From assembly GCA_035405645.1 (NCBI GenBank), contig DAONJL010000015.1, positions 1 through 44,909 of the forward strand: a DNA stretch of 44,909 nucleotides, in the 5' to 3' direction. The stretch comes from DAONJL01 sp035405645 [NCBI: bacterium] (GTDB taxonomy: Bacteria; JAGOBX01; DAONJL01). A program made the translations under genes and the position numbers. Positions 27,399-36,699 of this stretch are shown in pieces. The notes under the pieces are model-generated. The model was given only the letters and a program-made list of their open reading frames with translations, was not told the origin of the DNA and searched no databases. Position 1 is the first letter of the stretch; each line of letters opens with the position of its first letter.

Positions 27399-28025
27399 TC
27401 ATTTCTTCTTTTTTTTATCTTTATATATATTTATCTTATTTTCATAAAATGTATAATCATGTTCATTTATCTTTTTTATTGCCTCTTTTGTCAATGTATC
27501 TATATGTGTTCCATCAATATTATTAGCAAATAATATTATTCTTGTCCTTGGATCAATCACATAAAAAAATATTTTTGTATATGCAATCCTATTATAATAA
27601 ATATTTTTCGTCATCATTGTTTTTTGTTCTTCATGTTTTTCTAATTTTACTCCACTTAAATCTATATCAAATAAGATTACTTTATTTATATTTTTCTCTA
27701 AAATTTTTTCGTAATTTAATTTGTTCTGATTTATAAAATCACCTTCAACAACAGCAATTTTATTTGCTATCAAATTTGCTATCAAATAATTTTTTAAACG
27801 CCAATTAAATTCATTTAATTGTGTATCTGTTTTTTCTATATAAGCAACTCCAACTAAATCTTGTTGATTAAATAATTTATATTCGAGAAAATTTGAAATA
27901 CTTTTCTTTGCTGAATTTTCAATAACAATATAATTTGGTGGAATATAACCTTGTGAAATATGCGCACAATTAAAAACTATTAAACAAATAGTAATAAATA
28001 ATATAAAATTTAAAAATTGAGACAT
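27399..28025 (-). CDS. Predicted lipoprotein of unknown function
   Basis: A 208-residue protein with a signal helix ending in VFNC (lipid Cys20), then a region alternating helices and strands (YLIANLIANKIAVVEGDF and KVILFDIDLSGVKLE) and a Lys-rich end. The mid-region vaguely recalls the CsgG/FlgO/LpoB type of alpha/beta lipoprotein domain, but I could not confirm this. It follows tsaE by one base without a ribosome site. Its TGA touches the 5' end of tRNA-Gly. Confidence 0.7.
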   Translation of the reverse strand: MSQFLNFILFITICLIVFNCAHISQGYIPPNYIVIENSAKKSISNFLEYKLFNQQDLVGVAYIEKTDTQLNEFNWRLKNYLIANLIANKIAVVEGDFINQNKLNYEKILEKNINKVILFDIDLSGVKLEKHEEQKTMMTKNIYYNRIAYTKIFFYVIDPRTRIILFANNIDGTHIDTLTKEAIKKINEHDYTFYENKINIYKDKKKKK

Positions 28026-28026
28026 T

Positions 28027-28440
28027 TCAATTAATTATAATTTCTCTTGAATTTTTGTCAATATATTTTAGAAATATTTTAATTCCTTTTTCTGGTAATA
28101 ATTGGTTTAATCTGTCAGCCCATTCAACAATTGTAATTCCATCATTATAAAAATAATCTTCATAATCAATATCATATAACTCTTTTTCATCTTTTATACG
28201 ATATAAATCAAAATGAAAAATTTTAGTATTATTATTTTCATAAATATTTAAAAGAGTAAAGGTAGGACTATTAACATCAAAAATATTAAAAAATTCACAA
28301 ATATATTTACAAAAAGTTGTTTTGCCAGAACCTAAATCACCATAAAGTAAAATAATATCTCCTTTTTTAATTTGACTGGCTAATCGAAATGCAATTTTTT
28401 TTGTCTCTTTTAATGATTTTGAAATTATTTTTTGAGTCAT
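28027..28440 (-). CDS. tsaE: tRNA threonylcarbamoyladenosine biosynthesis ATPase TsaE
   Basis: A 137-residue P-loop protein needed, with TsaB and TsaD, for the t6A modification of ANN-decoding tRNAs. Walker A is GDLGSGKTT (34-42); NSPTFTLLNIYE, FHFDLYRI and ITIVEWADRL are family signatures. It follows the flgM terminator on the same strand, with about 30 bases between hairpin and ATG and no Shine-Dalgarno sequence, so its promoter is not evident. tsaB and tsaD are not in the window. Confidence 0.93.
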   Translation of the reverse strand: MTQKIISKSLKETKKIAFRLASQIKKGDIILLYGDLGSGKTTFCKYICEFFNIFDVNSPTFTLLNIYENNNTKIFHFDLYRIKDEKELYDIDYEDYFYNDGITIVEWADRLNQLLPEKGIKIFLKYIDKNSREIIIN

Positions 28441-28466
28441 AAATTTTGTAAAAAAAAAGTATAAAA

Positions 28467-28506
28467 AATTAAAAAGAGCAAAGGATTAAAAAATCCTTTG
28501 CTCTTT
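28467..28506 (-). terminator. Intrinsic terminator after flgM
   Basis: A 15-base inverted repeat, AAAGAGCAAAGGATT (28473-28487) and AATCCTTTGCTCTTT (28492-28506), with a four-base loop. On the minus strand it is followed by T-rich sequence, as expected for a terminator of flgM. Confidence 0.85.
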
Positions 28507-28546
28507 ACTGGATAAAAGGGTATAATATTATCTATAAGTCCCTTAT

Positions 28547-28837
28547 TTATATCAAAATATCAGCTAATTTTTCAGCAACTGCTTCAGCAATTTTTCTTGT
28601 TAGATATGTCCCATTTTTTATGTTTTCCATAACTTCTTGAATTTTTTCATTTCTTATATCAGGAGTTTCATTTACTATCTTTTTTATCTTTTCAATCTTT
28701 TGCTGCATTTTTGCTGCTTCTGAAATTGAGACACTATCTTTTGCTACATTTTCACTACTTGTTGCCTTTTTTTCTACTTTTTTATCAATGTGGGTTGCCT
28801 GTATTGATTGTATCTTGTTAATATGTTCAACGCCCAT
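28547..28837 (-). CDS. flgM: Anti-sigma-28 factor FlgM
   Basis: A 96-residue protein with the FlgM layout: an unstructured N-terminal half, DSVSISEAAKMQQ in the middle, and the sigma-binding end IRNEKIQEVMENIKNGTY followed by helices (IAEAVAEKLADILI). FlgM holds the flagellar sigma factor FliA until the hook is complete. The identification is supported by its own sigma-28 promoter. The ATG at 28837 is seven bases after AAGGAGG; the GTG at 28843 overlaps the ribosome site. No other flagellar gene is in the window. Confidence 0.85.
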   Translation of the reverse strand: MGVEHINKIQSIQATHIDKKVEKKATSSENVAKDSVSISEAAKMQQKIEKIKKIVNETPDIRNEKIQEVMENIKNGTYLTRKIAEAVAEKLADILI

Positions 28838-28885
28838 ACCCACACCTCCTTAATTTGACTTTATTATCACTTACTTACACTTTTA

Positions 28886-28912
28886 TTATCGACAAATTCT
28901 AAAAAAACTTTA
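28886..28912 (-). promoter_or_regulatory. Sigma-28 (FliA) promoter of flgM
   Basis: On the minus strand TAAAGTTT (28912-28905), exactly 11 bases, GTCGATAA (28893-28886). The FliA consensus is TAAAGTTT-N11-GCCGATAA, so 15 of 16 positions match with the right spacing. The expected start is about 40 bases before the flgM ATG, leaving room for the AAGGAGG site. Confidence 0.85.
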
Positions 28913-28936
28913 ATTAATTTTTTCTTTGCTTTTAAT

Positions 28937-29536
28937 CTATTTTAATTCCTTTAATGCTGTTTTTATTATTTCTTCAATTGTTATTTCTTTATTTACTTTT
29001 ATTATTTTTTGAACAGCAATTAATGCATCACGATAATTAAAACCAAGTTGAACTAATGCAGCGACAGCATCCTGAATAATATTATTTTGTATAGCGCTAT
29101 CAACTTGAAGTGTCTCTTTATAATTTATATTTAATTTAGTTATTTTATCTCGAAGTTCTATTATTATCTTTTCAGCTGTTTTTAAACCAATGCCTGGTAT
29201 TTTTGCTATTGTCTTTACATCTTCTGTTAATATTAAATTTTTAAATTTTTCAAAATTATAATGAGACATAATTGAAATTGCTGTTTTTGGTCCTATTTTA
29301 TTTATTGGTAATAATGTTAAAAAAAATTCTTTTTCTTCAATTGTTTTAAAACCATATAAAGCCATTGTATTTTCTGTAATATAAGTATAAATGAATAAAA
29401 ACAATTCAGAATTTAATTCTGGTAATTTATCAAAAGTAGAAAGTGGAATTGAAACTTCAAAGCCAATTCCATTCACATCAATTATAATTTTATTTATTTC
29501 TTTTTGTATGAGTTTACCATTCAGCGTTGCTATCAT
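28937..29536 (-). CDS. ruvA: Holliday junction helicase subunit RuvA
   Basis: RuvA, which binds four-way junctions and loads RuvB. An N-terminal OB fold (MIATLNGKLIQKEINKIIID) is followed by helix-hairpin-helix repeats (LLPINKIGPKTAISIMS and IAKIPGIGLKTAEKIIIEL) and a C-terminal domain III (AVAALVQLGFNYRDALIAV). Length 199 is typical. TAAGGAG precedes the ATG, which lies 23 bases inside the end of ruvC. ruvB is not adjacent. Confidence 0.96.
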   Translation of the reverse strand: MIATLNGKLIQKEINKIIIDVNGIGFEVSIPLSTFDKLPELNSELFLFIYTYITENTMALYGFKTIEEKEFFLTLLPINKIGPKTAISIMSHYNFEKFKNLILTEDVKTIAKIPGIGLKTAEKIIIELRDKITKLNINYKETLQVDSAIQNNIIQDAVAALVQLGFNYRDALIAVQKIIKVNKEITIEEIIKTALKELK

Positions 29537-30020
29537 TTATTTGCTCCTTAAATTTTTTAGAATTCAAATAAGTAATTGCAAGCGCAAGAGCATCAGCAAC
29601 ATCATCAGGCTTTGGTATTTCTTTTAAATTTAATAAAATTTTTATCATTTGCTGAACCTGATTTTTATCAGCATTACCATAACCAACAACAGCCTGTTTT
29701 ACCTGTAATGGTGTAAAATGCTCGTATTTTAAGCCATAATTTGCACAAGTAAGTAAAACAACACCTCTTGCCTGTCCAACAATAAAAGCAGTTTTAATAT
29801 TTTTGCAAAAAAATAAATCTTCAATCACAGAAACATCTGGTCTAAATACTTTTAGTTTTTCTTCTAATTCATTATGCAAATATAACAATCGCTCTTCAAA
29901 TCTTTTATTTGCTGATGTTTTAATTAAACCATAATCAAGCACTTTTAAATTATTATTTATTTCTTCGATAATGCCATAACCAGTTCTTTCAAGACCTGGG
30001 TCTATACCTATTACTCGCAT
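29514..30020 (-). CDS. ruvC: Holliday junction resolvase RuvC
   Basis: A 168-residue RNase H-fold endonuclease that cuts Holliday junctions. The four acidic residues are present: Asp7 in GIDPGL, Glu67 in VIEDLFF, and Asp140 and Asp143 in KPDDVADALALA. It overlaps ruvA by 23 bases and follows the Cys-rich unknown by one base. Confidence 0.97.
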   Translation of the reverse strand: MRVIGIDPGLERTGYGIIEEINNNLKVLDYGLIKTSANKRFEERLLYLHNELEEKLKVFRPDVSVIEDLFFCKNIKTAFIVGQARGVVLLTCANYGLKYEHFTPLQVKQAVVGYGNADKNQVQQMIKILLNLKEIPKPDDVADALALAITYLNSKKFKEQINDSNAEW

Positions 30021-30021
30021 T

Positions 30022-30405
30022 TCAGTATTTAACTTTTGAATAAATTAAAGCACCAGTAAGATAATGTGCTAAAAATTCACACGCTGGATAATTATATTTA
30101 TTTAATAATTTTAATTTATCACATTTATTATTTTGTGAAGAATGTAATGGGCACTGAATATTTTCCCATTTATAAATATAATTTTTTATATTTTCTTTTG
30201 AAATATATTGTTCATAACTAATGAATGGTTCTTTTACATTTAAACAATTGTAGCCACCACAACTAATAAAACCACGCTTTATCATAATCATTAACTCTTC
30301 ACGACTTAATTCATTAAAAAATGTATCAATATCACTTTTATAAATACCATTAATTAAATAAGGATTTTTTTCAACCTTTTTTTCATATCGTTTTAATTTA
30401 TTCAT
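30022..30405 (-). CDS. Unrecognised Cys-containing protein upstream of ruvC
   Basis: A 127-residue protein I do not recognise. It starts with a Lys-rich helix, then ELSREELMIMIKRGF, and contains Cys in CGGYNC, CPLH, NKC and PACEF, a spacing that could bind a metal or Fe-S cluster. The ATG at 30405 is favoured by AGGTGG five bases upstream. It sits between maoC (13 bases) and ruvC (one base), so it is co-transcribed, but the neighbours do not point to one pathway. Confidence 0.6.
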   Translation of the reverse strand: MNKLKRYEKKVEKNPYLINGIYKSDIDTFFNELSREELMIMIKRGFISCGGYNCLNVKEPFISYEQYISKENIKNYIYKWENIQCPLHSSQNNKCDKLKLLNKYNYPACEFLAHYLTGALIYSKVKY

Positions 30406-30418
30406 TTTTTCCACCTGT

Positions 30419-30838
30419 TTAAATAGGTGCTAATATTTCTACTTCACCTTTTATTACTATTTCATTTTCTGAATTATAAATTTTATAATTAATTATTACT
30501 AAATTTAATTTTGGAGTTGTTTTAGAAATAATTATTTCAATCTTTATTTTATCGCCAATAAAAACAGGTCTAACAAATTTTGCTTTTATTTCTCTTGCAA
30601 TGCAACCTGGTCCTGGAAATTCCATTCCAAGTACACCTGAAATAACGCCAAGTAATAAAACACCGTGAACTATTCTCTTTTTAAATCCAGTATTTGCTGC
30701 ATAATTCTCATCAAAATGAATTGGATTTTTATCTCCTGTTGCTTCACCAAATAATTTTACTGCTTCTTCAGTTAATATCAACTCTTTTGTATAAATATCA
30801 CCTACATTTAATTCTGAAATTTTTTTCCCTTTTATCAT
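30419..30838 (-). CDS. MaoC-like (R)-specific acyl hydratase
   Basis: A 139-residue hot-dog-fold protein. The hydratase motif is ATGDKNPIHFDENYA, with the Asp-His catalytic pair, followed by RIVHGVLLLGVI. Such enzymes hydrate trans-2-enoyl-CoA or enoyl-ACP. It opens with a ribosome site AGAGGTGA. No fatty-acid or PHA genes are adjacent, so the substrate is open. Confidence 0.88.
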   Translation of the reverse strand: MIKGKKISELNVGDIYTKELILTEEAVKLFGEATGDKNPIHFDENYAANTGFKKRIVHGVLLLGVISGVLGMEFPGPGCIAREIKAKFVRPVFIGDKIKIEIIISKTTPKLNLVIINYKIYNSENEIVIKGEVEILAPI

Positions 30839-30864
30839 TTTTTATCACCTCTATAAATTTTTTC

Positions 30865-30893
30865 TTTTTATATTAAAAAAAATTTTTTGGCAA
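30865..30893 (-). promoter_or_regulatory. Candidate promoter of maoC-ruvCA
   Basis: Minus-strand TTGCCA (30893-30888), 17 bases, TAAAAA (30870-30865). The -10 is of the TAAAAN type seen before other genes here. It would give a leader of about 20 bases holding the AGAGGTGA site. Confidence 0.4.
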
Positions 30894-30935
30894 TATTATT
30901 TTTTTTATTTTTTAAAAATAATAATCTAATATCAT

Positions 30936-32693
30936 TTATCCATCGACTTTTATCTCACCATTATTTAAAACAATTATTTTCTTCCAACTTAAAAATTCTG
31001 CTATTTTTATTACTTCTTCATAACCATAGGTTGTTGTATTATTACAAAAAACTATTGTGTAATCATATTTATTCTTTAAATATACTAATTCTTTATTTTT
31101 TAAAAAAATATCAAAAGAAAAAAAACCATTATTATAAAAATAAATATTTTTGATTTCTTTATTTTTTCGAACCTCTTCTTCTATTATTGGTTGGCATATT
31201 ATATCAATCTGTTTATTTTCAATACATTTTTTTAGCGCTTGAATAAAAATATTTATTTGCCACATTCTACTACTGCGTAATAACAAAAATCTTTCAGCAT
31301 TAACATTTATCTTTTTTAAAGAATTATAATATTTTTCAACTAACTCTGAACTTCTAAATCTTTCCAAACCTTCATCATATTTTTTTAAAATCAAATCAAA
31401 TGCTTCTTTTACTTTACTGGCTGGATAATCTGGTCTATCAACAACCACTGTATTACCGCCATCATAATCAATAAAATTTTCTGAAATTAAAAAACCATTT
31501 TGTTTTGCCCACCAATAAAATGGCGTGCCCGGTTGTGGTGTATTTATTGAAAATTGCGCGTCAGTAATTAGTCCACGACTTGTAAAATTTTCAACTAATT
31601 CTGCTGTCTTTAAATCTTCTTCAAAAGTTGAACCTGGTGCGCCAATTGTAAATGTTCCATAAATTTTCATTCCTATTTTTTTGGCGCTTTCTAAAACTTT
31701 TTCTAATTTAAGCAAGTCATACTTTTTTAGCATACCAATACCAGCAGCAGTTTTTTCACTTGCTGTCTCAATTCCTATTCGTAACTTATAATATCCAGCT
31801 TTTTTCATCAACTCAATTATTTCTTCATCTAAATTGTAATAACAGCACATTGCATTAAATTTCAAATTATTTAAGCCATTTTCAATTATTGCATTACATA
31901 AATCTTTAATAAATTTTTTGCTGCCATTATGTATTTCTTCATCAAAAAAAATTCCTTCCATTTTTGGATATTTTTCTTTTAAATATTTAATTTCAGAAAT
32001 TATTGAATTTATTGCACGAGGCCGCCAATTTGCTTTTTTATAATATAAATTACCGCACACACAAAAACTACATTTCAGGGGACATCCACGACTCGCATAA
32101 GCCTGTATTTCCAGATATTCACAATTTGGCTCACCTGGTATAGCATATTCAAATCTTGATACATCTTCATCTTCTGGAAATGGCAATAAATCAACATCAA
32201 TTAAATCACGAAAACCATTTGGATATAAACCACTAATATTCTCTTTGCCTTTAATAATATCTAAAACAGTATATTCATATTCACCAATACAAACAAAATC
32301 AGCCCATTGTGCTACATTCTGGGGAAATGCAGTTGCTATTGGTCCACAAACAATTAATTTTGTATTAAATTCATTTTTAATTTTTTGCATTAATTCTTTA
32401 TCTGTTTCAAGTGTTCTGCCTGATGGTTCCATTACTAAAAAATCTGGTTTAAATTCTGCTAAAACATTAAAATAAGTTTCAACATTATATTTTTTTAAAC
32501 AGCCATCAAAAAATTTTATTTTTTCATTTGTCTCGCGTTTAAGTAATGAACTACAATATGCTAATTCCCAAGGATAATATGTAAATGCATTTTTATTATT
32601 TTTCTGTCCCCAGGACCAACGGCTCGGTGAATGTATTATATAATAGCCATTTTTATCAATACCAACAGAATTACAAATTGCTATTTTTCTCAT
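30936..32693 (-). CDS. B12-binding-type radical SAM protein
   Basis: A 585-residue protein with an N-terminal cobalamin-binding-like domain (about 1-150, including FKPDFLVMEPSG and a LIVCGPIATAFP strand) and a radical SAM core whose cluster motif is Cys204-x3-Cys208-x2-Cys211. Residues after about 460 form a further alpha/beta segment (TIVFCNNTTTYGYEEVIKIA and WKKIIVLNNGEI). The substrate is unknown; relatives of this architecture modify lipids, glycans or cofactors. I use the ATG at 32693; the longer TTG reading from 32702 is less likely. The start overlaps the DUF2784 gene by 23 bases. Confidence 0.8.
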   Translation of the reverse strand: MRKIAICNSVGIDKNGYYIIHSPSRWSWGQKNNKNAFTYYPWELAYCSSLLKRETNEKIKFFDGCLKKYNVETYFNVLAEFKPDFLVMEPSGRTLETDKELMQKIKNEFNTKLIVCGPIATAFPQNVAQWADFVCIGEYEYTVLDIIKGKENISGLYPNGFRDLIDVDLLPFPEDEDVSRFEYAIPGEPNCEYLEIQAYASRGCPLKCSFCVCGNLYYKKANWRPRAINSIISEIKYLKEKYPKMEGIFFDEEIHNGSKKFIKDLCNAIIENGLNNLKFNAMCCYYNLDEEIIELMKKAGYYKLRIGIETASEKTAAGIGMLKKYDLLKLEKVLESAKKIGMKIYGTFTIGAPGSTFEEDLKTAELVENFTSRGLITDAQFSINTPQPGTPFYWWAKQNGFLISENFIDYDGGNTVVVDRPDYPASKVKEAFDLILKKYDEGLERFRSSELVEKYYNSLKKINVNAERFLLLRSSRMWQINIFIQALKKCIENKQIDIICQPIIEEEVRKNKEIKNIYFYNNGFFSFDIFLKNKELVYLKNKYDYTIVFCNNTTTYGYEEVIKIAEFLSWKKIIVLNNGEIKVDG

Positions 32694-33093
32694 CAGAATC
32701 AAACATCCTTAAAATCCTTATTTTTTTATATTTAATATTTGTATAAAGCGAAAAAATAAAAGCAATTAATAATGCTAAAAAAGTAATAACATTAATAAAT
32801 TTTTCATTCAAATTCAATCCAATCAATCTATCAAGCATATATTTAATATATGAATCTGGTAAATTTTTTTGTCCTAATTTTTCTAAAACCTGAAAATGCC
32901 ATTCAGTTAAAGGACAAAAACCAAAACCATACCAAAAACCTAAAAAAATCCAAGAACCAAAAGTTAATAAAATGAAGAACAAATTATAAATTCTAAACTT
33001 TGGCACTAACCAGCCAAATAAATTAAAAATAATTAATATAGTATGTAAAATAATAAAAAAATAATCAAGCAAAAAATAGATTTGTTCAATCAT
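32671..33093 (-). CDS. DUF2784 family membrane protein
   Basis: A 140-residue protein with three or four hydrophobic helices. YGFGFCPLTEWHFQVLEKLG followed by LPDSYIKYMLDRL is the DUF2784 signature. Its function is unknown. AAGGAACC may serve as ribosome site. The 3' end overlaps the radical SAM gene, so translation is probably coupled. Confidence 0.85.
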   Translation of the reverse strand: MIEQIYFLLDYFFIILHTILIIFNLFGWLVPKFRIYNLFFILLTFGSWIFLGFWYGFGFCPLTEWHFQVLEKLGQKNLPDSYIKYMLDRLIGLNLNEKFINVITFLALLIAFIFSLYTNIKYKKIRILRMFDSDEKNSNL

Positions 33094-33164
33094 TTATTGG
33101 TTCCTTTTTTTTCATTTTTAAAAGTTGTATTCATAAATAAATATTAAAACTCAAAAAATTTTTC

Positions 33165-33193
33165 TTGACAATAAAATTTTTTTAAAATAAAAT
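33165..33193 (+). promoter_or_regulatory. Promoter of the porin gene
   Basis: TTGACA (33165-33170), 17 bases, TAAAAT (33188-33193), preceded by TTTTTC. The AAGGAGGA ribosome site follows at about 33211. Confidence 0.6.
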
Positions 33194-33225
33194 TTTATAA
33201 TAATTTTTTTAAGGAGGAAAAATAT

Positions 33226-34230
33226 ATGAAAAATTTTTGGTTTATTTTTCTTTTTTTATTTATTCTCATTGCTCAATCATTGTTTGCTGAAAATGAAAAT
33301 TTACTTAATATTAAAGGCTTAATTGAAATTGATTATTATTTAGCAAAAGTAAATGATGGCACAACAAATAAAAAAGAATCTGATTTTTTATTATCAACAG
33401 CGCAATTAAGTTTAGAAAAAGAATTTAATAAAAAGATTAACAGTTCATTAGTATTTTTATATGAACAGGGCGAAGATAATGACCAGATAAAAGTAGATGA
33501 AGCAAAATTGGATATAGTAGTAAATGAAAAAACAAATTTTATTGTTGGTAAAAGAGTTTTACCATTTGGTGTATTTGAAACTTTCTTAATATCTGATCCA
33601 CTTACTTTAAATATTGGAGAAACAAAAAAAGTTTCTGCTGGGTTAAGTTATAAAATAGCAGAAGGAATAATTGGTGAAATAGCATTATTTAAAGGACCAA
33701 AAGAAATGGCTGAAGAAAATAATGTAGCAAAAGATTTAGTATTAAGTTTAAATTATGAGGCTGAATATCTAAAAATAAATTTAGGATATATAACCAATAT
33801 GTTAGCAATAGATAATTTACCAGATGAAATAGGTATTGATGTAAATAACGATACAATAGATAAAAGAGGAAATGGTTTAGCTACTTCATTAAATTTGACA
33901 ATTGATAAATTAATTCTTATTGGCGAAGGTATAACAAATAAAGGGGAAATTAAAGTAAATAATACTGATTATAATATTAAGGCATATAATGTAGAAGCAG
34001 GCTATCAAGTTAATGAGAAATTAACAGCAGGTATAAGATATGAATTTTTAAAATATGAGACAAATAATAATATTACACGCAAAGTAAAAAATTATGGAAT
34101 TGGATTAAATAGAAATATTTACGAAAATACAAATTTATTATTTGAATATTTGAAAAGTCGAGATAATACATCAGGTGCAAATGAATTAAAAAATGATATT
34201 TTTACAGTTGAAATAAGTTATCAATTTTAA
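33226..34230 (+). CDS. LbtU-family outer-membrane porin
   Basis: A 334-residue outer-membrane beta-barrel. The signal peptide ends at about residue 21 (SLFA). ISDPLTLNIGETKKVSAGL, preceded by GKRVLPFGVFETF, is the strongest sign of the LbtU family, first known as a TonB-independent legiobactin receptor in Legionella. Alternating hydrophobic strands and the terminal Phe (YQF) fit an outer-membrane protein. Whether it moves siderophores here is not shown by sequence. It has one of the best ribosome sites in the window, suggesting high expression. Confidence 0.85.
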   Translation: MKNFWFIFLFLFILIAQSLFAENENLLNIKGLIEIDYYLAKVNDGTTNKKESDFLLSTAQLSLEKEFNKKINSSLVFLYEQGEDNDQIKVDEAKLDIVVNEKTNFIVGKRVLPFGVFETFLISDPLTLNIGETKKVSAGLSYKIAEGIIGEIALFKGPKEMAEENNVAKDLVLSLNYEAEYLKINLGYITNMLAIDNLPDEIGIDVNNDTIDKRGNGLATSLNLTIDKLILIGEGITNKGEIKVNNTDYNIKAYNVEAGYQVNEKLTAGIRYEFLKYETNNNITRKVKNYGIGLNRNIYENTNLLFEYLKSRDNTSGANELKNDIFTVEISYQF

Positions 34231-34288
34231 TTGAAATTTTTTACAAATAAAAGAGTTAGGAAAAAATAAATTAAAAGGTGGTTTGAAA

Positions 34289-34510
34289 ATGGCAAATTTT
34301 ACTCTTAATTGTAAAGGTCTTGCATGTCCACAACCAGTATTAAAAGTTTCAATTCAAGCAAATAAGATGTCAGCAGGCGATGTACTTGATGTATATGCTG
34401 ATTGTTCAACTTTTCCAGACGACATCAAAAGTTGGTGTTCAAGAATGGGAAAAATTTTAGTATTTTGCAATAATGAAGCAGGTGTCTGGCACGCACAAAT
34501 TCAGTTTTAA
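34289..34510 (+). CDS. tusA: TusA-family sulfur carrier
   Basis: A 73-residue TusA/SirA-fold protein. The sulfur-carrying Cys13 lies in the CPQPVLK motif, followed by the beta-strand GDVLDVYADC and a final strand. Four further Cys residues (8, 40, 49 and 59 or near) are unusual for TusA. The ATG at 34289 is set by AAGGTGG upstream; a TTG two codons earlier is unlikely. TusA relays sulfur to tRNA thiolation or other sulfur transfer; the adjacent gene is a tRNA enzyme (tgt). Confidence 0.88.
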   Translation: MANFTLNCKGLACPQPVLKVSIQANKMSAGDVLDVYADCSTFPDDIKSWCSRMGKILVFCNNEAGVWHAQIQF

Positions 34511-34690
34511 ATAATTTTTAGTAAATTAACTACAAATAAATTTAATGCCAACAATATAATTAAAAATCAAGATTGAGGAATTGCTTACAATATTCAAGAA
34601 CTATATATTTTAAAAATAAAAAAAATTTTATTAAATTCTTATTATAAATAATTTTATAAAAAATTAAAAGTAAAATTTATTTAATTTTTC

Positions 34691-35883
<1,193 letters not shown>

Positions 35884-35899
35884 AAGGAAGGAATAAATT

Positions 35900-36256
35900 A
35901 TGTTTTATTTATTTTCCACATTATTTGCAATGGCACAACCACCTGCACAATCAGCGCAGCAACCAGGACAGGCTGCTTCACTTATCTCAATGTTATTTCC
36001 ATTAATCATTGTATTTTTAATATTTTACTTACTCGTTTTTTTACCACAAAAAAAACAACAGAAACAACATCAGGAAATGCTAAATACATTAAAGAAAGGT
36101 GATAAAGTAATAACATCTGCTGGAATTTATGGACAAATAACAAACATTGATAATAATACAGTTACAATAAAAATTGATGACAATGCAAAAATGAAAGTAT
36201 TAAAATCAGTTATATCAAGAATAATAACAGAAGAAAAAAATGAAGATAATAAGTAA
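35900..36256 (+). CDS. yajC: Preprotein translocase accessory subunit YajC
   Basis: A 118-residue protein with a Gln/Pro/Ala-rich periplasmic end, one helix (about 29-50, MLFPLIIVFLIFYLLVFLPQ), then QKKQQKQHQEMLNTLKKGDK and a small beta domain (VITSAGIYGQITNID). YajC binds SecDF, but no secD or secF follows; ndk comes next. The ribosome site AAGGAAGGA is strong. Confidence 0.94.
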   Translation: MFYLFSTLFAMAQPPAQSAQQPGQAASLISMLFPLIIVFLIFYLLVFLPQKKQQKQHQEMLNTLKKGDKVITSAGIYGQITNIDNNTVTIKIDDNAKMKVLKSVISRIITEEKNEDNK

Positions 36257-36276
36257 TAAGAAAGAAAGGTAGAAAT

Positions 36277-36699
36277 ATGAAAGAAAAAACACTGGCAATA
36301 ATAAAACCTGATGCAATACAAAAAAATTTAGTTGGGAAAATAATTGACAGAATACTTTTATCTGGCTTGAAAATAATTGGTTTAAAAATGATACAACCAA
36401 CAGAAAGTGAAATAAGAGAATTCTATGGTGAACATAAAGGTCAACCATATTATGAACCATTAATAAAATTTATGATGACAACACCAATTATTGTAATAGT
36501 TTTAGAAGGCGAAAATGCAATAAAAAAATGGCGACAAATGATGGGAAAAACCAATTCGCCAGATGCACAAGTTGGGACAATCAGAAATGAATGGGGCACA
36601 AATAACAGATTAAATTGTGTGCATGGTTCTGATTCAGAAAAATCAGCAGCGCGTGAAATAAAATTTTTCTTTAAAGAAAAAAATGGTTTTTATGAATAA
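36277..36699 (+). CDS. ndk: Nucleoside diphosphate kinase
   Basis: Equalises nucleoside di- and triphosphate pools with a phosphohistidine intermediate. The opening EKTLAIIKPDAIQKN and the active site NCVHGSDSEKSA (His near residue 115) are typical. Length 140 is normal. Its last codons overlap the start of the DnaC-like gene by 17 bases. Confidence 0.96.
   Translation: MKEKTLAIIKPDAIQKNLVGKIIDRILLSGLKIIGLKMIQPTESEIREFYGEHKGQPYYEPLIKFMMTTPIIVIVLEGENAIKKWRQMMGKTNSPDAQVGTIRNEWGTNNRLNCVHGSDSEKSAAREIKFFFKEKNGFYE

Noticed and set aside
27297-27533. A 78-codon open frame on the plus strand across the tRNA
   Set aside because: Its N-terminal half is the antisense of tRNA-Gly and gives the peptide commonly mis-annotated opposite tRNA genes; the rest is antisense to the lipoprotein gene.
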